Assembly (NCBI RefSeq): GCF_000482465.1
Contig: NZ_KI519420.1
Location: 884,343-948,342, forward strand
Direction: 5' to 3'
Source of the DNA: Runella limosa DSM 17973
GTDB taxonomy: Bacteria > Bacteroidota > Bacteroidia > Cytophagales > Spirosomataceae
Length of the DNA: 64,000 nucleotides
Below are positions 50,528-58,476 of this stretch, in pieces. The translations under genes were made by a program, and so were the position numbers. Each line of letters begins with the position of its first letter. The stretch's first letter is position 1. The notes below the pieces were generated by a model. The model did no database searches. It saw only the letters and a list, made by a program, of their open reading frames with translations, and was not told where the DNA came from.

Positions 50528-51562
50528 TTAATTTTGAGATGGATACTGCAAATACGTAACATTTTCGAGGTAAAAACTCGGCAACAAATGACCAAAACTT
50601 TTGAAAACGGGCTGGTCTTGGCAACAAATTTTGTAGATACTCACAACCTCCGAACCAGCCAAATGAGCATAAAGCCCAACGCTACTGATGCACACATAGA
50701 TAACAGGGTGCTGGCTTAGGGAAATTTGTTCGATAGAGTCAGAGGCACCTAGCGTGTGTAGGCTGGCCTTCCCAGCGACCTTTTGTTGCATAAAGGCTTC
50801 AATGGCCTGCAATGAGGCTTGCTCTTGAGCGGGGTGGAATTTTTGGTAAATACTGGTAAAACCGCGTTTAAGGGCATCGTTCACAATCACCTCAACCCAC
50901 CGAAGGTAGGTGCTTGGCGTCAAACCATGATGGTCATAGATATTGTCATGAACAATAACGCATTGGTACTTTTCATCAGATTCAATCTTAGGAAAAGGCA
51001 AACCAACTACTTGGAGGTTAGTAAGCTTAGGGAATGAGTGTTGTGATACGCCAAATGCACCCAAATAGCGTCCCAATTGTGTCGTAAAAAAACTACGATT
51101 TGGACGGTTTCTTTGACCGAAATTAAGATAATAAAGTACCGAACGAAGCGGATTAAAGGGCTTCTGAATGTCCCAATCGGCGGGAGGTCGATAAGCCACT
51201 AGCCCTTCTTCAATATAATAATAGCCCTGACACATCGGATGCGTCACCATGAGGTGAAAAATACTGCTGTAGGCATGGGCAGCGTAGAGCGTAAAGGGTT
51301 GTTGCTGCGTTATTTTTTCAAGCCACTGGTCGAATTCCCTCACCTTGTTCCAAGATTTCCAAAAAGCGATTTGAACTGCAAACGAATCTATCGGATAATG
51401 AGAAAAAGGCAGTGGTATGGCTTGGTAGGTGCCGTCTGGAGGCAAGAAATTACGGCTAATGAGAAGTGTAACTGCTTCGACGGGAATCTTTTCGATGCGA
51501 ATCACTTCCAGTGCCATAAAGTACGTGATTGGACTGTGGACGTTGAATAAATGTCGAGCCAT
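50528..51562 (-). CDS. Bacterial sialyltransferase-type protein (polysialyltransferase/GT52-like family)
   Basis: The 344-residue protein has the three motifs that unite bacterial sialyltransferases of families GT38, GT52 and GT80: D/E-D/E-G (EEG at 118-120, in YYYIEEGLVAYRPPAD), HP (His243-Pro244 in YQKFHPAQ) and the paired Ser/Thr (Ser293-Ser294 in CISSVGLYAHL). In known enzymes these bind and activate CMP-nonulosonic acid donors. As PseI and PseF homologues lie a few kb away, the donor is probably CMP-pseudaminic acid or a relative. No membrane helix is obvious. A good promoter (51607-51639) precedes the gene, and GT2 and esterase genes follow. Confidence 0.72.
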   Translation of the reverse strand: MARHLFNVHSPITYFMALEVIRIEKIPVEAVTLLISRNFLPPDGTYQAIPLPFSHYPIDSFAVQIAFWKSWNKVREFDQWLEKITQQQPFTLYAAHAYSSIFHLMVTHPMCQGYYYIEEGLVAYRPPADWDIQKPFNPLRSVLYYLNFGQRNRPNRSFFTTQLGRYLGAFGVSQHSFPKLTNLQVVGLPFPKIESDEKYQCVIVHDNIYDHHGLTPSTYLRWVEVIVNDALKRGFTSIYQKFHPAQEQASLQAIEAFMQQKVAGKASLHTLGASDSIEQISLSQHPVIYVCISSVGLYAHLAGSEVVSIYKICCQDQPVFKSFGHLLPSFYLENVTYLQYPSQN

Positions 51563-51606
51563 GAAAATGGTAGCGCTTAGTCACAAAATAGGGGTTCACT
51601 AATTGT

Positions 51607-51639
51607 CAAAGGTAGGAATAAATGTAGCCTAGGCCAAAA
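51607..51639 (-). promoter_or_regulatory. Promoter of the sialyltransferase-type/GT2/esterase operon
   Basis: Minus strand TTTG, 20 bp, TACCTTTG: a near-ideal Bacteroidota promoter 45 bp before the ATG at 51562. Confidence 0.65.
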
Positions 51640-51656
51640 AGGACTGCTATTTGCTT

Positions 51657-51664
51657 TATCTTTG
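51657..51664 (+). promoter_or_regulatory. -7 element for the methyltransferase at 51700
   Basis: TATCTTTG matches TAnnTTTG 35 bp before the ATG. Divergent from the promoter at 51607; no good -33 box. Confidence 0.45.
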
Positions 51665-51699
51665 TACTTTCTTTCAACTATTCACTTTAAAGAAACATT

Positions 51700-52422
51700 A
51701 TGTCGCTTATCGGGAAGATATATCGCCAATTAGAACCACTCATTGAGGTTTTTTTTCGGACAACACGTCAATCTAAAACGGCCGCCGACCCTAGTAAATG
51801 GAAAGCGGAGGCCCAAAAAGGAGAGTTTGCTTTTCACAAAAACGACACATGGCGCCAAACAGAAAGCTTCCTACAACAAACAAGTGTATTGTTCAAATCT
51901 TGGGGATTTGATGCCGATGAGTTTGAGGGCAAGGTAGTCTTGGATGTGGGAGCAGGCAGTATGTTGCGTGGTAAATACTTTAAAAATGCCAAATTGGTGG
52001 CGTTAGAACCAATGGCCGACGACGTATTGCGTGAAATTCCGTGGACGGACTTACGTGATGCGTGGAAAGTTTTTTCTACGCCCGCCGAGCAATCCATTCC
52101 CGAATTGGTAGGGCAAGTTGACTTTATCTTTAGTATCAACGTTCTCGACCACTGCTATAATTTTGACGAAATCATCGCCAATTTATATACCTATCTGAAA
52201 CCTGGCGCAAGGGCATTTTTGTCGTTTGATGAGCATTACGTGACCAACAAAATGCACCCGTTAATTCTAACTGAAACCATTTGTCCGCCGATTTTTGAAA
52301 AGGCTGGCTTTAAAATTGAAAAATTCAATAAAGGTTTTGAAGGAAAAGCAGCAGAGGTAATGAAAGTGTCAACCTACGGTCACGGACAAACTTGTCTCAA
52401 TTATTGGTTAAGAAAACCATAA
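51700..52422 (+). CDS. Class I SAM-dependent methyltransferase
   Basis: 240 residues with a Rossmann methyltransferase core: VVLDVGAGSMLRGKYF (motif I, residues ~79-94), VALEPMADD (motif II acidic), FIFSINVLDHCYN (motif IV). The acceptor cannot be told from sequence. It lies alone on the plus strand between the two minus-strand glycan operons, 1 bp from the converging flippase stop, with its own -7 element. Its location suggests modification of a glycan or lipid-linked sugar, but it could also be unrelated. Confidence 0.82.
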   Translation: MSLIGKIYRQLEPLIEVFFRTTRQSKTAADPSKWKAEAQKGEFAFHKNDTWRQTESFLQQTSVLFKSWGFDADEFEGKVVLDVGAGSMLRGKYFKNAKLVALEPMADDVLREIPWTDLRDAWKVFSTPAEQSIPELVGQVDFIFSINVLDHCYNFDEIIANLYTYLKPGARAFLSFDEHYVTNKMHPLILTETICPPIFEKAGFKIEKFNKGFEGKAAEVMKVSTYGHGQTCLNYWLRKP

Positions 52423-52423
52423 A

Positions 52424-53938
52424 TTATTGTTTAGGTTTACCCACTATTCCCCAGAGTTTTTGATAAATAGTAGTACACTGTTGGTTAAATTCTGGGGAGT
52501 AGCCACTCACATAAAACCCGCCTACAAACAACAACGTAATGGTAATGGAACGGTAAGTCATGTCTCCAAGTATGGCAATTGGGCTGCCTGTTAAACTTGG
52601 TAATAAGCTCACTAGCCCAAAAGCGGCAATTCCCATTCCGACAACAATAGCGTTTTTGGAGTTAAAAGGCTGAAATCCAAATAAATACCAAAGGAGGCCA
52701 TAACGACAAAGGTTGTAGATGAATACTGAAACAACCGCTCCAATCGCCGCCCCCTCAATCCCGAAAGTAGGAATCAGTTGGTGGTTTAATAATACGGTAC
52801 AAAAAATAAGGACGATAAAGAAAATGGTATCGAGGTAGTAATACTTTGACGTGTTAAGAATCGTACCGTTGATACCCGTTGCCATGTCCAACACTTTTGA
52901 AAGGCCAATCCATACGATTACCCAGCGGCCTGCTTCGTAGGCGGGCGGTAGAAACTCGAAAATGTTGTCGAGGTTGACGCAGATTCCGAGAAATACCCAC
53001 AGCCCTACGAAAAGTTGAACCAAACAGCTCTTTTGGTAAATTTTGGCGATGTTTTCGTGGTCGTTATTTTTCCACGCTTCTGCTACTATCGTGCCCGCAA
53101 TAAGCTGCATCGCAATCATGGGCATGGCAATTACCGTCCCAAAAAAGGAGGCTGTGCTATAAACGCCCACGGCATTCAAGTCAATCATGTCGGTAATCAT
53201 GATTTTGTCGATGTAGAGCACAATTTGCGAAGAAAGTGAGGCGACAATGGAGAGCGCGCAAAATTTAAGAATGGGAACCAATAACTGAGATTGTTTCAAA
53301 AAACCAAAATCAGGGCGTAACGAAAACCGCCCTTCTCGAATGGTTTTGAGCACAATAAGCACCATTGGTAACGAAATTCCCGCGCACCAAATCATCATAA
53401 ACTGGTCGAAGTTTATCCAACGAAACGCATATAGAATTGCTACCACGAGGTTGTTGAGGCGCAGTACAAATTGGCTTAAAAATGTACCCGTCACTGAGTC
53501 GTAATGCAGGCGAGAATAAACGTCAAATACGTTGAATATCAACATAAAAGCCACAATAGGTAGCAAATATGGGTAATATTTGACCAACAAAATGGACTTT
53601 TTTTGGTATTCTTCAATAAGCCCTTCTTTGAAAAACCAGAGCGCAACAACGACGATAATAAAACCAACAAAAGAAAACAGCAAGGCTAAGAATACGTAGC
53701 CATGGTCGTTGGTTTTGGCGTCACGAAAATAGGGGAAATAGCGCGTTCCTGCCCCGTTGAAACCGAGGTTAGCAAATAAGGGCAGCAGTAGCATTAACGA
53801 CAAAAACAGGCTGATGAGCCCATTTTGGTCGGTTGCAAAGAAATTAGGGATAACATACCCCTGAGTTACCAAGCCAACTGCTGCGCTTAGGTAAGAATAG
53901 ATGGTACTTTGAAAGGTCTGTTTTTTGATTTGGGCCAT
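52424..53938 (-). CDS. Lipopolysaccharide/polysaccharide flippase (Wzx-like, MATE/MOP family)
   Basis: Start at ATG 53938 (MAQIKKQTFQSTIYSYLS), since the longer frame overlaps the PseI gene. A 504-residue membrane protein with ~12-14 helices, repeated Gly/Pro-rich hydrophobic segments, no soluble domain: the polysaccharide biosynthesis/oligosaccharide flippase family of the MOP superfamily. Such proteins flip undecaprenyl-linked repeat units across the inner membrane. It is the last gene of the pseudaminic acid operon, 2 bp behind the PseI stop, so it probably exports the glycan carrying the nonulosonic acid. Confidence 0.85.
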   Translation of the reverse strand: MAQIKKQTFQSTIYSYLSAAVGLVTQGYVIPNFFATDQNGLISLFLSLMLLLPLFANLGFNGAGTRYFPYFRDAKTNDHGYVFLALLFSFVGFIIVVVALWFFKEGLIEEYQKKSILLVKYYPYLLPIVAFMLIFNVFDVYSRLHYDSVTGTFLSQFVLRLNNLVVAILYAFRWINFDQFMMIWCAGISLPMVLIVLKTIREGRFSLRPDFGFLKQSQLLVPILKFCALSIVASLSSQIVLYIDKIMITDMIDLNAVGVYSTASFFGTVIAMPMIAMQLIAGTIVAEAWKNNDHENIAKIYQKSCLVQLFVGLWVFLGICVNLDNIFEFLPPAYEAGRWVIVWIGLSKVLDMATGINGTILNTSKYYYLDTIFFIVLIFCTVLLNHQLIPTFGIEGAAIGAVVSVFIYNLCRYGLLWYLFGFQPFNSKNAIVVGMGIAAFGLVSLLPSLTGSPIAILGDMTYRSITITLLFVGGFYVSGYSPEFNQQCTTIYQKLWGIVGKPKQ

Positions 53939-53940
53939 TC

Positions 53941-55005
53941 CTATGACGAGGCAACTAGCCCCCATTCTAATGCAGTACCAGCTTCAATGTCGCGCGAAGC
54001 ATGGCTTTCTAAAATTTGATCATAATAACGTGTATGCAATCCATTGGCAGGACGAATACTGCGAACATTCTCGGCCGTAAAAGCCTCACCTGCTTTGATG
54101 TCTTTGACCACATAAAGTGAGCGTTTGAATTGCAGGCTTTTTTGTTCTTTGGGCGATAATTCGTAGTTGACTCGACCCATTGCCAAAAACGCCCGTTCTG
54201 ATTCAACCACCAAAGCGTTGATTTCCTCAGGTTCAAGGGAAAATGCAGAGTCCACGCCCCCATCAGCTCTACGTAACGTGAAGTGTTTTTCAATTACCCG
54301 TGCGCCCAATGCAACCGAAGCTACTGCCGCCCCAATGCCCATCGTGTGATCTGAAAGCCCGACAGGACATCTGAAAAGCTCTCGCATGTGCGGAATGGTC
54401 AGTAAGTGCGTATTTTCGGGGGTTGCTGGGTAAGTGCTGGTACATTTTAGGAGTATCAATTGAGTACAACCATTGGTTTTCAGCACTTGTACTGACTCTT
54501 GAATATCAGCAATACTCGCCACGCCTGTACTCATTATGACAGGCTTACCTGTTTTGGCTACTTTTTTGAGAAGGGTATGGTCGGTATTTTCAAACGAGGC
54601 AATTTTATAACAAGGCACCTCCAATGACTCTAAAAAATCAACGGCCGAAAGGTCGAATGGGCTACTGAAGGCAATCATTCCGAGGGATTTAGCACGGTCA
54701 AAAATGGGTTTGTGCCATTCCCAAGGGGTATATGCTTGTTGGTATAGTTGATGTAAGTTTTGATTCTTCCAGAGAGAATTATCATCGCGAATATAAAACT
54801 CGTCCGATTTACCATTAAACGTGATAGTATCGGCCGTGTACGTTTGAAGTTTAAGTGCATGGGCACCTGCTTTGGCCGCTGCATCCACCAGCTCAAACGC
54901 CCTTTCGAGCGATTGGTTGTGGTTGCCCGACATTTCAGCAATAATAAACGGCCGATGATCAGGGCTAATGGTTATGTGACCGATTTGAATTTCGTTGGCA
55001 AACAT
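53941..55005 (-). CDS. pseI: Pseudaminic acid synthase (NeuB family)
   Basis: NeuB-type synthases condense a hexosamine with phosphoenolpyruvate to make a nine-carbon acid. The TIM barrel starts FIIAEMSGNHNQSLERAFELVDAAAKAGAHALKLQTYT; the block PFDLSAVDFLESLEVPCYKIASFEN, DHTMGIGAAVASVALGARVIEKHFTL and the C-terminal SAF domain (LYVVKDIKAGEAFTAENVRSIRP) are present. The PseI-specific tendency (AEMSGNHNQ, FSSPFD..AVDFLE) and the surrounding PseB, PseC and PseF genes favour pseudaminic over N-acetylneuraminic acid. Start ATG overlaps the previous stop by 1 bp (TAATG). Confidence 0.9.
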   Translation of the reverse strand: MFANEIQIGHITISPDHRPFIIAEMSGNHNQSLERAFELVDAAAKAGAHALKLQTYTADTITFNGKSDEFYIRDDNSLWKNQNLHQLYQQAYTPWEWHKPIFDRAKSLGMIAFSSPFDLSAVDFLESLEVPCYKIASFENTDHTLLKKVAKTGKPVIMSTGVASIADIQESVQVLKTNGCTQLILLKCTSTYPATPENTHLLTIPHMRELFRCPVGLSDHTMGIGAAVASVALGARVIEKHFTLRRADGGVDSAFSLEPEEINALVVESERAFLAMGRVNYELSPKEQKSLQFKRSLYVVKDIKAGEAFTAENVRSIRPANGLHTRYYDQILESHASRDIEAGTALEWGLVASS

Positions 55006-56129
55006 TATCGTTTTTTTAATTTTTCAATCTCTTTTTGAAGCTCTTTTATTTGAGTCGCTTGCAATTGGAGAAGTTGCTGTTGCTCTTTAATAGCTTCTAC
55101 TAAAACGGGGGTGAGACCGTCATAGTTCAGAAACTTGGTACCACTTTCATTGTGAGATACTAATTCAGGTAAAACATTTTCAACTTCTTGGGCGATTAAT
55201 CCTACCTGTTTTTCGTTGGAAGTAGTCCAGTTGTAGTAATACCCGTTCAATTGATTTACCATCTGTAAAGCATTTGAAATAGGAGCAATGTTGCGTTTGG
55301 TACGTACGTCAGAAATAGCATTTATTGTTCCATACACGGTTACTTTTGCATTGTTGGCAGGAGCACCTCCAATCCCGATGTTTGACCCGTTGTCAAATAA
55401 CTGACTATTAACCAATACGTTTGATTGGTCAAATCTTGGTAAACTGTGCACTGTAGGGGAGGTAGTTGTTACGGCAATAGTCGAATTGTTGGGTAAGAAG
55501 TTTTTTAAAAGAACTCCCTCCGAATTGGTCGTAAGCAACGCATTTCCTACGCCTCCTTGAATTCCTTCAAATCGAACCGAGCCAGTGGTGTGTAATTGCG
55601 CTTGAGGAGCCGTGGTGCCAATACCGAGCGAGCCGTTGGCGGATAAAATCATTTTTATCACGTTGAGGTTTGTCCAAGAAAATAGAGGCCGATTGATGAC
55701 AAAATTAGGCCCTAGTAATCCTTCGCCATTGGTGTACGTTCGAGCGTCAAACTTAACAATTGGCTCATTCCCTAAGTCATTTTCTGGCGTAGTCGATACG
55801 CTAAATGACATGGAAAACCTGCGGTCAGTTTCATTGTGAGCAAGAATAGAAGGCATAAAGCGCCCATTCAGAATGGTTGAATTGGTAAATGCTAAAAAAT
55901 CTTTTGGTGCGTCAGCGACTTTAATTTTAAGGATTTGCTCTAGTGTAGAATCACTAGGTGTTTTAAGAATAGATATTAATCCTCTTAAATTGCTACCTAT
56001 CCCTAAGTTTGGAGGTAAAGTAATAGCCGTATTTGAATTATCTTCCACCCAAGCGTCTGGGGTAGGGTCTTGTCCTTTAGCAGTTAGGTGTAGAACTATA
56101 AAAACGACAAAAAATAGCATTTTTCTCAT
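55005..56129 (-). CDS. Secreted protein with C-terminal S74 intramolecular chaperone domain
   Basis: Signal peptide (residues 1-19, LTAKGQ), a ~230-residue Asn/Thr/Gly-rich beta region resembling a repetitive fibre or carbohydrate-binding tail, then an S74 (endosialidase intramolecular chaperone) domain: AISDVRTKRNIAPI with probable cleavage Ser273 and Lys278, VGLIAQEVENVLPELV, YDGLTPVLVEAIKEQQ, and a C-terminal Leu/Gln/Lys coiled coil. In phage tail fibres this domain guides trimerisation and then cuts itself off. Chromosomal secreted versions are known in Bacteroidota but of unknown use. It lies inside the pseudaminic acid operon with 4-bp and 1-bp overlaps with its neighbours, so it is co-expressed with them. 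Confidence 0.85.
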   Translation of the reverse strand: MRKMLFFVVFIVLHLTAKGQDPTPDAWVEDNSNTAITLPPNLGIGSNLRGLISILKTPSDSTLEQILKIKVADAPKDFLAFTNSTILNGRFMPSILAHNETDRRFSMSFSVSTTPENDLGNEPIVKFDARTYTNGEGLLGPNFVINRPLFSWTNLNVIKMILSANGSLGIGTTAPQAQLHTTGSVRFEGIQGGVGNALLTTNSEGVLLKNFLPNNSTIAVTTTSPTVHSLPRFDQSNVLVNSQLFDNGSNIGIGGAPANNAKVTVYGTINAISDVRTKRNIAPISNALQMVNQLNGYYYNWTTSNEKQVGLIAQEVENVLPELVSHNESGTKFLNYDGLTPVLVEAIKEQQQLLQLQATQIKELQKEIEKLKKR

Positions 56130-57136
56130 GGCTGACGATTGGTTTGTAGTTTGTAATAATCGGCTGTTTTCTCTAATTCATAAAACCCTGCTCGTTCAAA
56201 GGCTTTTTTAGAAGCAAGATTAGCGAGCTTGATGTAAGCAATGATACTACTTTCGGTTTCAAATGTCTCAAAAAATGCTTGAATACTTTGTTTAATCATG
56301 GAAGTGGCAAATCCATTACCTCGAAAATGGTTAGCAATTGAGATGCCAATTACGGATTCGTCGTCGTTTTTGTCAATTCTAACTTGTCCAACTGGCTGTT
56401 TTAAATGGTTCTCAAATACCAACATTAGGCTATTAGGTGCCTGTATTTTTTTCAAGAACCAATCAACGTGTTTATCGTACGGAATGGGGGCAGAATTGAA
56501 AGAATTTTGTCGAGTTCCCTCATCATTGGCCCATTCAAAATATAAATCAACGTCGGACGAAGTGGCTCTTCGGAAGGAGAGTGTTCGGTTCAATTTTGAG
56601 TGAATAAGCACATCGACAAACTGCCCATCAAAAAAACAATGTTCTTTTAATCGAGCTTCAAGTTGAAAGCCTGCCTTTTCTAAAACAGGATATAAATGAG
56701 GTCTGACATCAAAGGCATAAGTAAATATCTTGTGAAAATTTACTTCAACAAACCCCACTTCCTCGATTAATTGTAAATAATTCAGCCAAAACTCTTCGAA
56801 ATAGCCTTCTTCAAGACTTGTATTCATCAGGAATGAAATCTCGGCGTATTTATCAATCCAGTTGATATGAACTAAACCGCCATAAGCAACCAGTTGACCT
56901 TCTTTAAGTAAGGAGAAAAGGAGCTGAGAAGGCTGTGTTTGTTCAAAAAGTGCGCTTACAGTGGTGGAAAAATAAGCTTCTTGGGCTTCTATTGTGAGCG
57001 GTTTCGACTGGCGTAAGTGAAAAATTTGTTCATTTCGCCATTGCCTGATTAAATATTTGTCTTCGTCTCGTAGAGGTACTAGCTGATACGCTTCATTCTC
57101 AAAAATTTGACGAGATAAACATTTATAATTTCTCAT
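56126..57136 (-). CDS. Tandem GNAT N-acetyltransferase (PseH-like)
   Basis: Two GNAT domains in one 336-residue chain. N-terminal one (~15-180): LVPLRDEDKYLIRQWRNEQ, AEISFLMNTSLEEGYFEEFW, FDVRPHLYPVLEKAGFQLEARLKEHCFFDGQFVDV, RimJ/L-like. C-terminal one (~185-330): FRRATSSDVDLYFEWANDEGTRQNSFNSAPIPYDKHVDWFLKKI with the CoA loop NHFRGNGFATSMI, which resembles the GNAT extension fused to PseG in many genomes and PseH, the 4-N-acetyltransferase of the pathway. Here the PseG hydrolase part is missing and replaced by another GNAT. Which domain acetylates the UDP-altrosamine intermediate is not clear. Overlaps PseF by 14 bp and the S74 gene by 4 bp. Confidence 0.8.
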   Translation of the reverse strand: MRNYKCLSRQIFENEAYQLVPLRDEDKYLIRQWRNEQIFHLRQSKPLTIEAQEAYFSTTVSALFEQTQPSQLLFSLLKEGQLVAYGGLVHINWIDKYAEISFLMNTSLEEGYFEEFWLNYLQLIEEVGFVEVNFHKIFTYAFDVRPHLYPVLEKAGFQLEARLKEHCFFDGQFVDVLIHSKLNRTLSFRRATSSDVDLYFEWANDEGTRQNSFNSAPIPYDKHVDWFLKKIQAPNSLMLVFENHLKQPVGQVRIDKNDDESVIGISIANHFRGNGFATSMIKQSIQAFFETFETESSIIAYIKLANLASKKAFERAGFYELEKTADYYKLQTNRQP

Positions 57137-57818
57137 ATAATAGTTGGTATTTCAACTCCGCTAATTTCCAATCTTGCTCATTGTCAATGTCTTGAGCTTC
57201 TAGTTCTGAAATTTCAATGCAGCTTGTATTGTCGGTCATGAGGCGCTGATTGATGAAAAAACGAGCAACGTCAAAGAAATAAAACTGCCCCGCATCGTGG
57301 TAGCATGGTTCTAAATCTTGCGAACGAGCGCTAAAATACTGTGGTTCACGAAGTACAAAACGCTGGTCTGATTTTTGGACAAGGCATCGTTGTATAGGAT
57401 ACGAAAACCGCATGACAGGAAACACCGCGTCGAATTCTCCCTCTTTTAGTGTTTGAGAAGCCTTTTGCAGCAGTTCTTTTGTTACAAAAGGTGCTGTTGG
57501 GTAAATACAACAAGCGGTGTCGAAATGGTGATCCATTTGTTGATACGCTTCCAGGACTTCATTGATAACATCCGCCGTTGTTGCAAAATCATCAGATGCT
57601 TTTTCAGAGCGCTGAAAAGGTACTTTTGCGCCGTATTTTTGGGCAATTTGGGCAATTTCAGCGTCGTCTGTCGATACCATTACTTCGTCAAAGAGATTAC
57701 TGGCAAGCGCCGCCTCAATGCTGTACGCAATGATTGGCTTTCCCAAAAAATCTTTGATGTTTTTGCGGGGAATGCGCTTGCTGCCTCCTCGGGCCGTAAT
57801 GATGGCAATACAACTCAT
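57123..57818 (-). CDS. pseF: Pseudaminic acid cytidylyltransferase
   Basis: PseF activates the nonulosonic acid to its CMP form. The 231-residue protein has the CMP-sugar synthetase N-terminus IAIITARGGSKRIPRKNIKDFLGKPIIAYSIEAAL, the DxxEIAQIAQKYGA region, and PTAPFVTKELLQKA with the dipeptide that contacts the nucleotide. Length and the RIPRKN-NIKDF pattern match the PseF branch rather than the longer NeuA. It lies 3 bp downstream of the methylase gene and overlaps the GNAT gene, within a compact operon. Function fits PseI and the sialyltransferase-type gene. Confidence 0.9.
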   Translation of the reverse strand: MSCIAIITARGGSKRIPRKNIKDFLGKPIIAYSIEAALASNLFDEVMVSTDDAEIAQIAQKYGAKVPFQRSEKASDDFATTADVINEVLEAYQQMDHHFDTACCIYPTAPFVTKELLQKASQTLKEGEFDAVFPVMRFSYPIQRCLVQKSDQRFVLREPQYFSARSQDLEPCYHDAGQFYFFDVARFFINQRLMTDNTSCIEISELEAQDIDNEQDWKLAELKYQLLYEKL

Positions 57819-57821
57819 CGG

Positions 57822-58469
57822 CTATTGTTTTTCCAAAAGATACATATAGTCCACATTTCCTTGCTGTGAAGCAGAGACGTATGGGTACATTTTACGATAA
57901 ACTTCTTGGAGCTGAGGGAAATTCTCTTGGAAAATTTTGCTGTAGTCTGCCTTCCAAAGAAACCCTTCGTTCCCGCGGTAGTTGATGTTAACCAAAGAGC
58001 TGGCAAAGTACTCAAAACCCCAAACGTATTTTTTGCTACAACGCACCATTTCTGACATGATTCGCGGTAGGTCGTTGGGAGCAATGTGAATAAGCACGCC
58101 GTTTGTGACCACCACATCAAAGTAGCTGTCTTTGAAGGGAATATCAAACCCAGACGCTTGGATGATGTTGACGTTTTTGACGATTTCTTTGGCCTTTTCT
58201 ACCGCGTAGTGTTGTAACTCAATTCCGTATAAATTGGTGAAACCCATTTCTCGGAGACACCGCAATTGTAGCCCAATGTTACAGCCCACTTCTAAGATTT
58301 TGGCATCTTTGGGGAGGTTACGAAGGCAATCTTCGTTCATCTGAGTTTTTGTAATCCCCCATTCGTGCCGATAAAAGTCGTCATATTGAGCTGACGTCCA
58401 GTTGTTTCTATCGGAATAGGCTTTGCCAAACTCTCCGCTCCAAAACGCTTCCTGTGTGGTTGTTGACAT
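57822..58469 (-). CDS. Pseudaminic acid biosynthesis-associated methylase
   Basis: Start at ATG 58469 (MSTTTQEAFWSGEFGKAYSDRNNW); the longer frame to 58496 overlaps PseC and lacks family support. A SAM methyltransferase core is clear: AKILEVGCNIGLQLRCLREMGFTNLYGIELQHYAVEKAK and FDVVVTNGVLIHIAPNDLPRIM. The opening TQEAFWSGEFGKAYSDRN matches a small methylase family that occurs in pseudaminic acid clusters (the TIGR03587 type). It may methylate the sugar or its carrier. Gene order pseC-methylase-pseF with short gaps supports the assignment. Confidence 0.85.
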   Translation of the reverse strand: MSTTTQEAFWSGEFGKAYSDRNNWTSAQYDDFYRHEWGITKTQMNEDCLRNLPKDAKILEVGCNIGLQLRCLREMGFTNLYGIELQHYAVEKAKEIVKNVNIIQASGFDIPFKDSYFDVVVTNGVLIHIAPNDLPRIMSEMVRCSKKYVWGFEYFASSLVNINYRGNEGFLWKADYSKIFQENFPQLQEVYRKMYPYVSASQQGNVDYMYLLEKQ

Positions 58470-58476
58470 GATGTAT

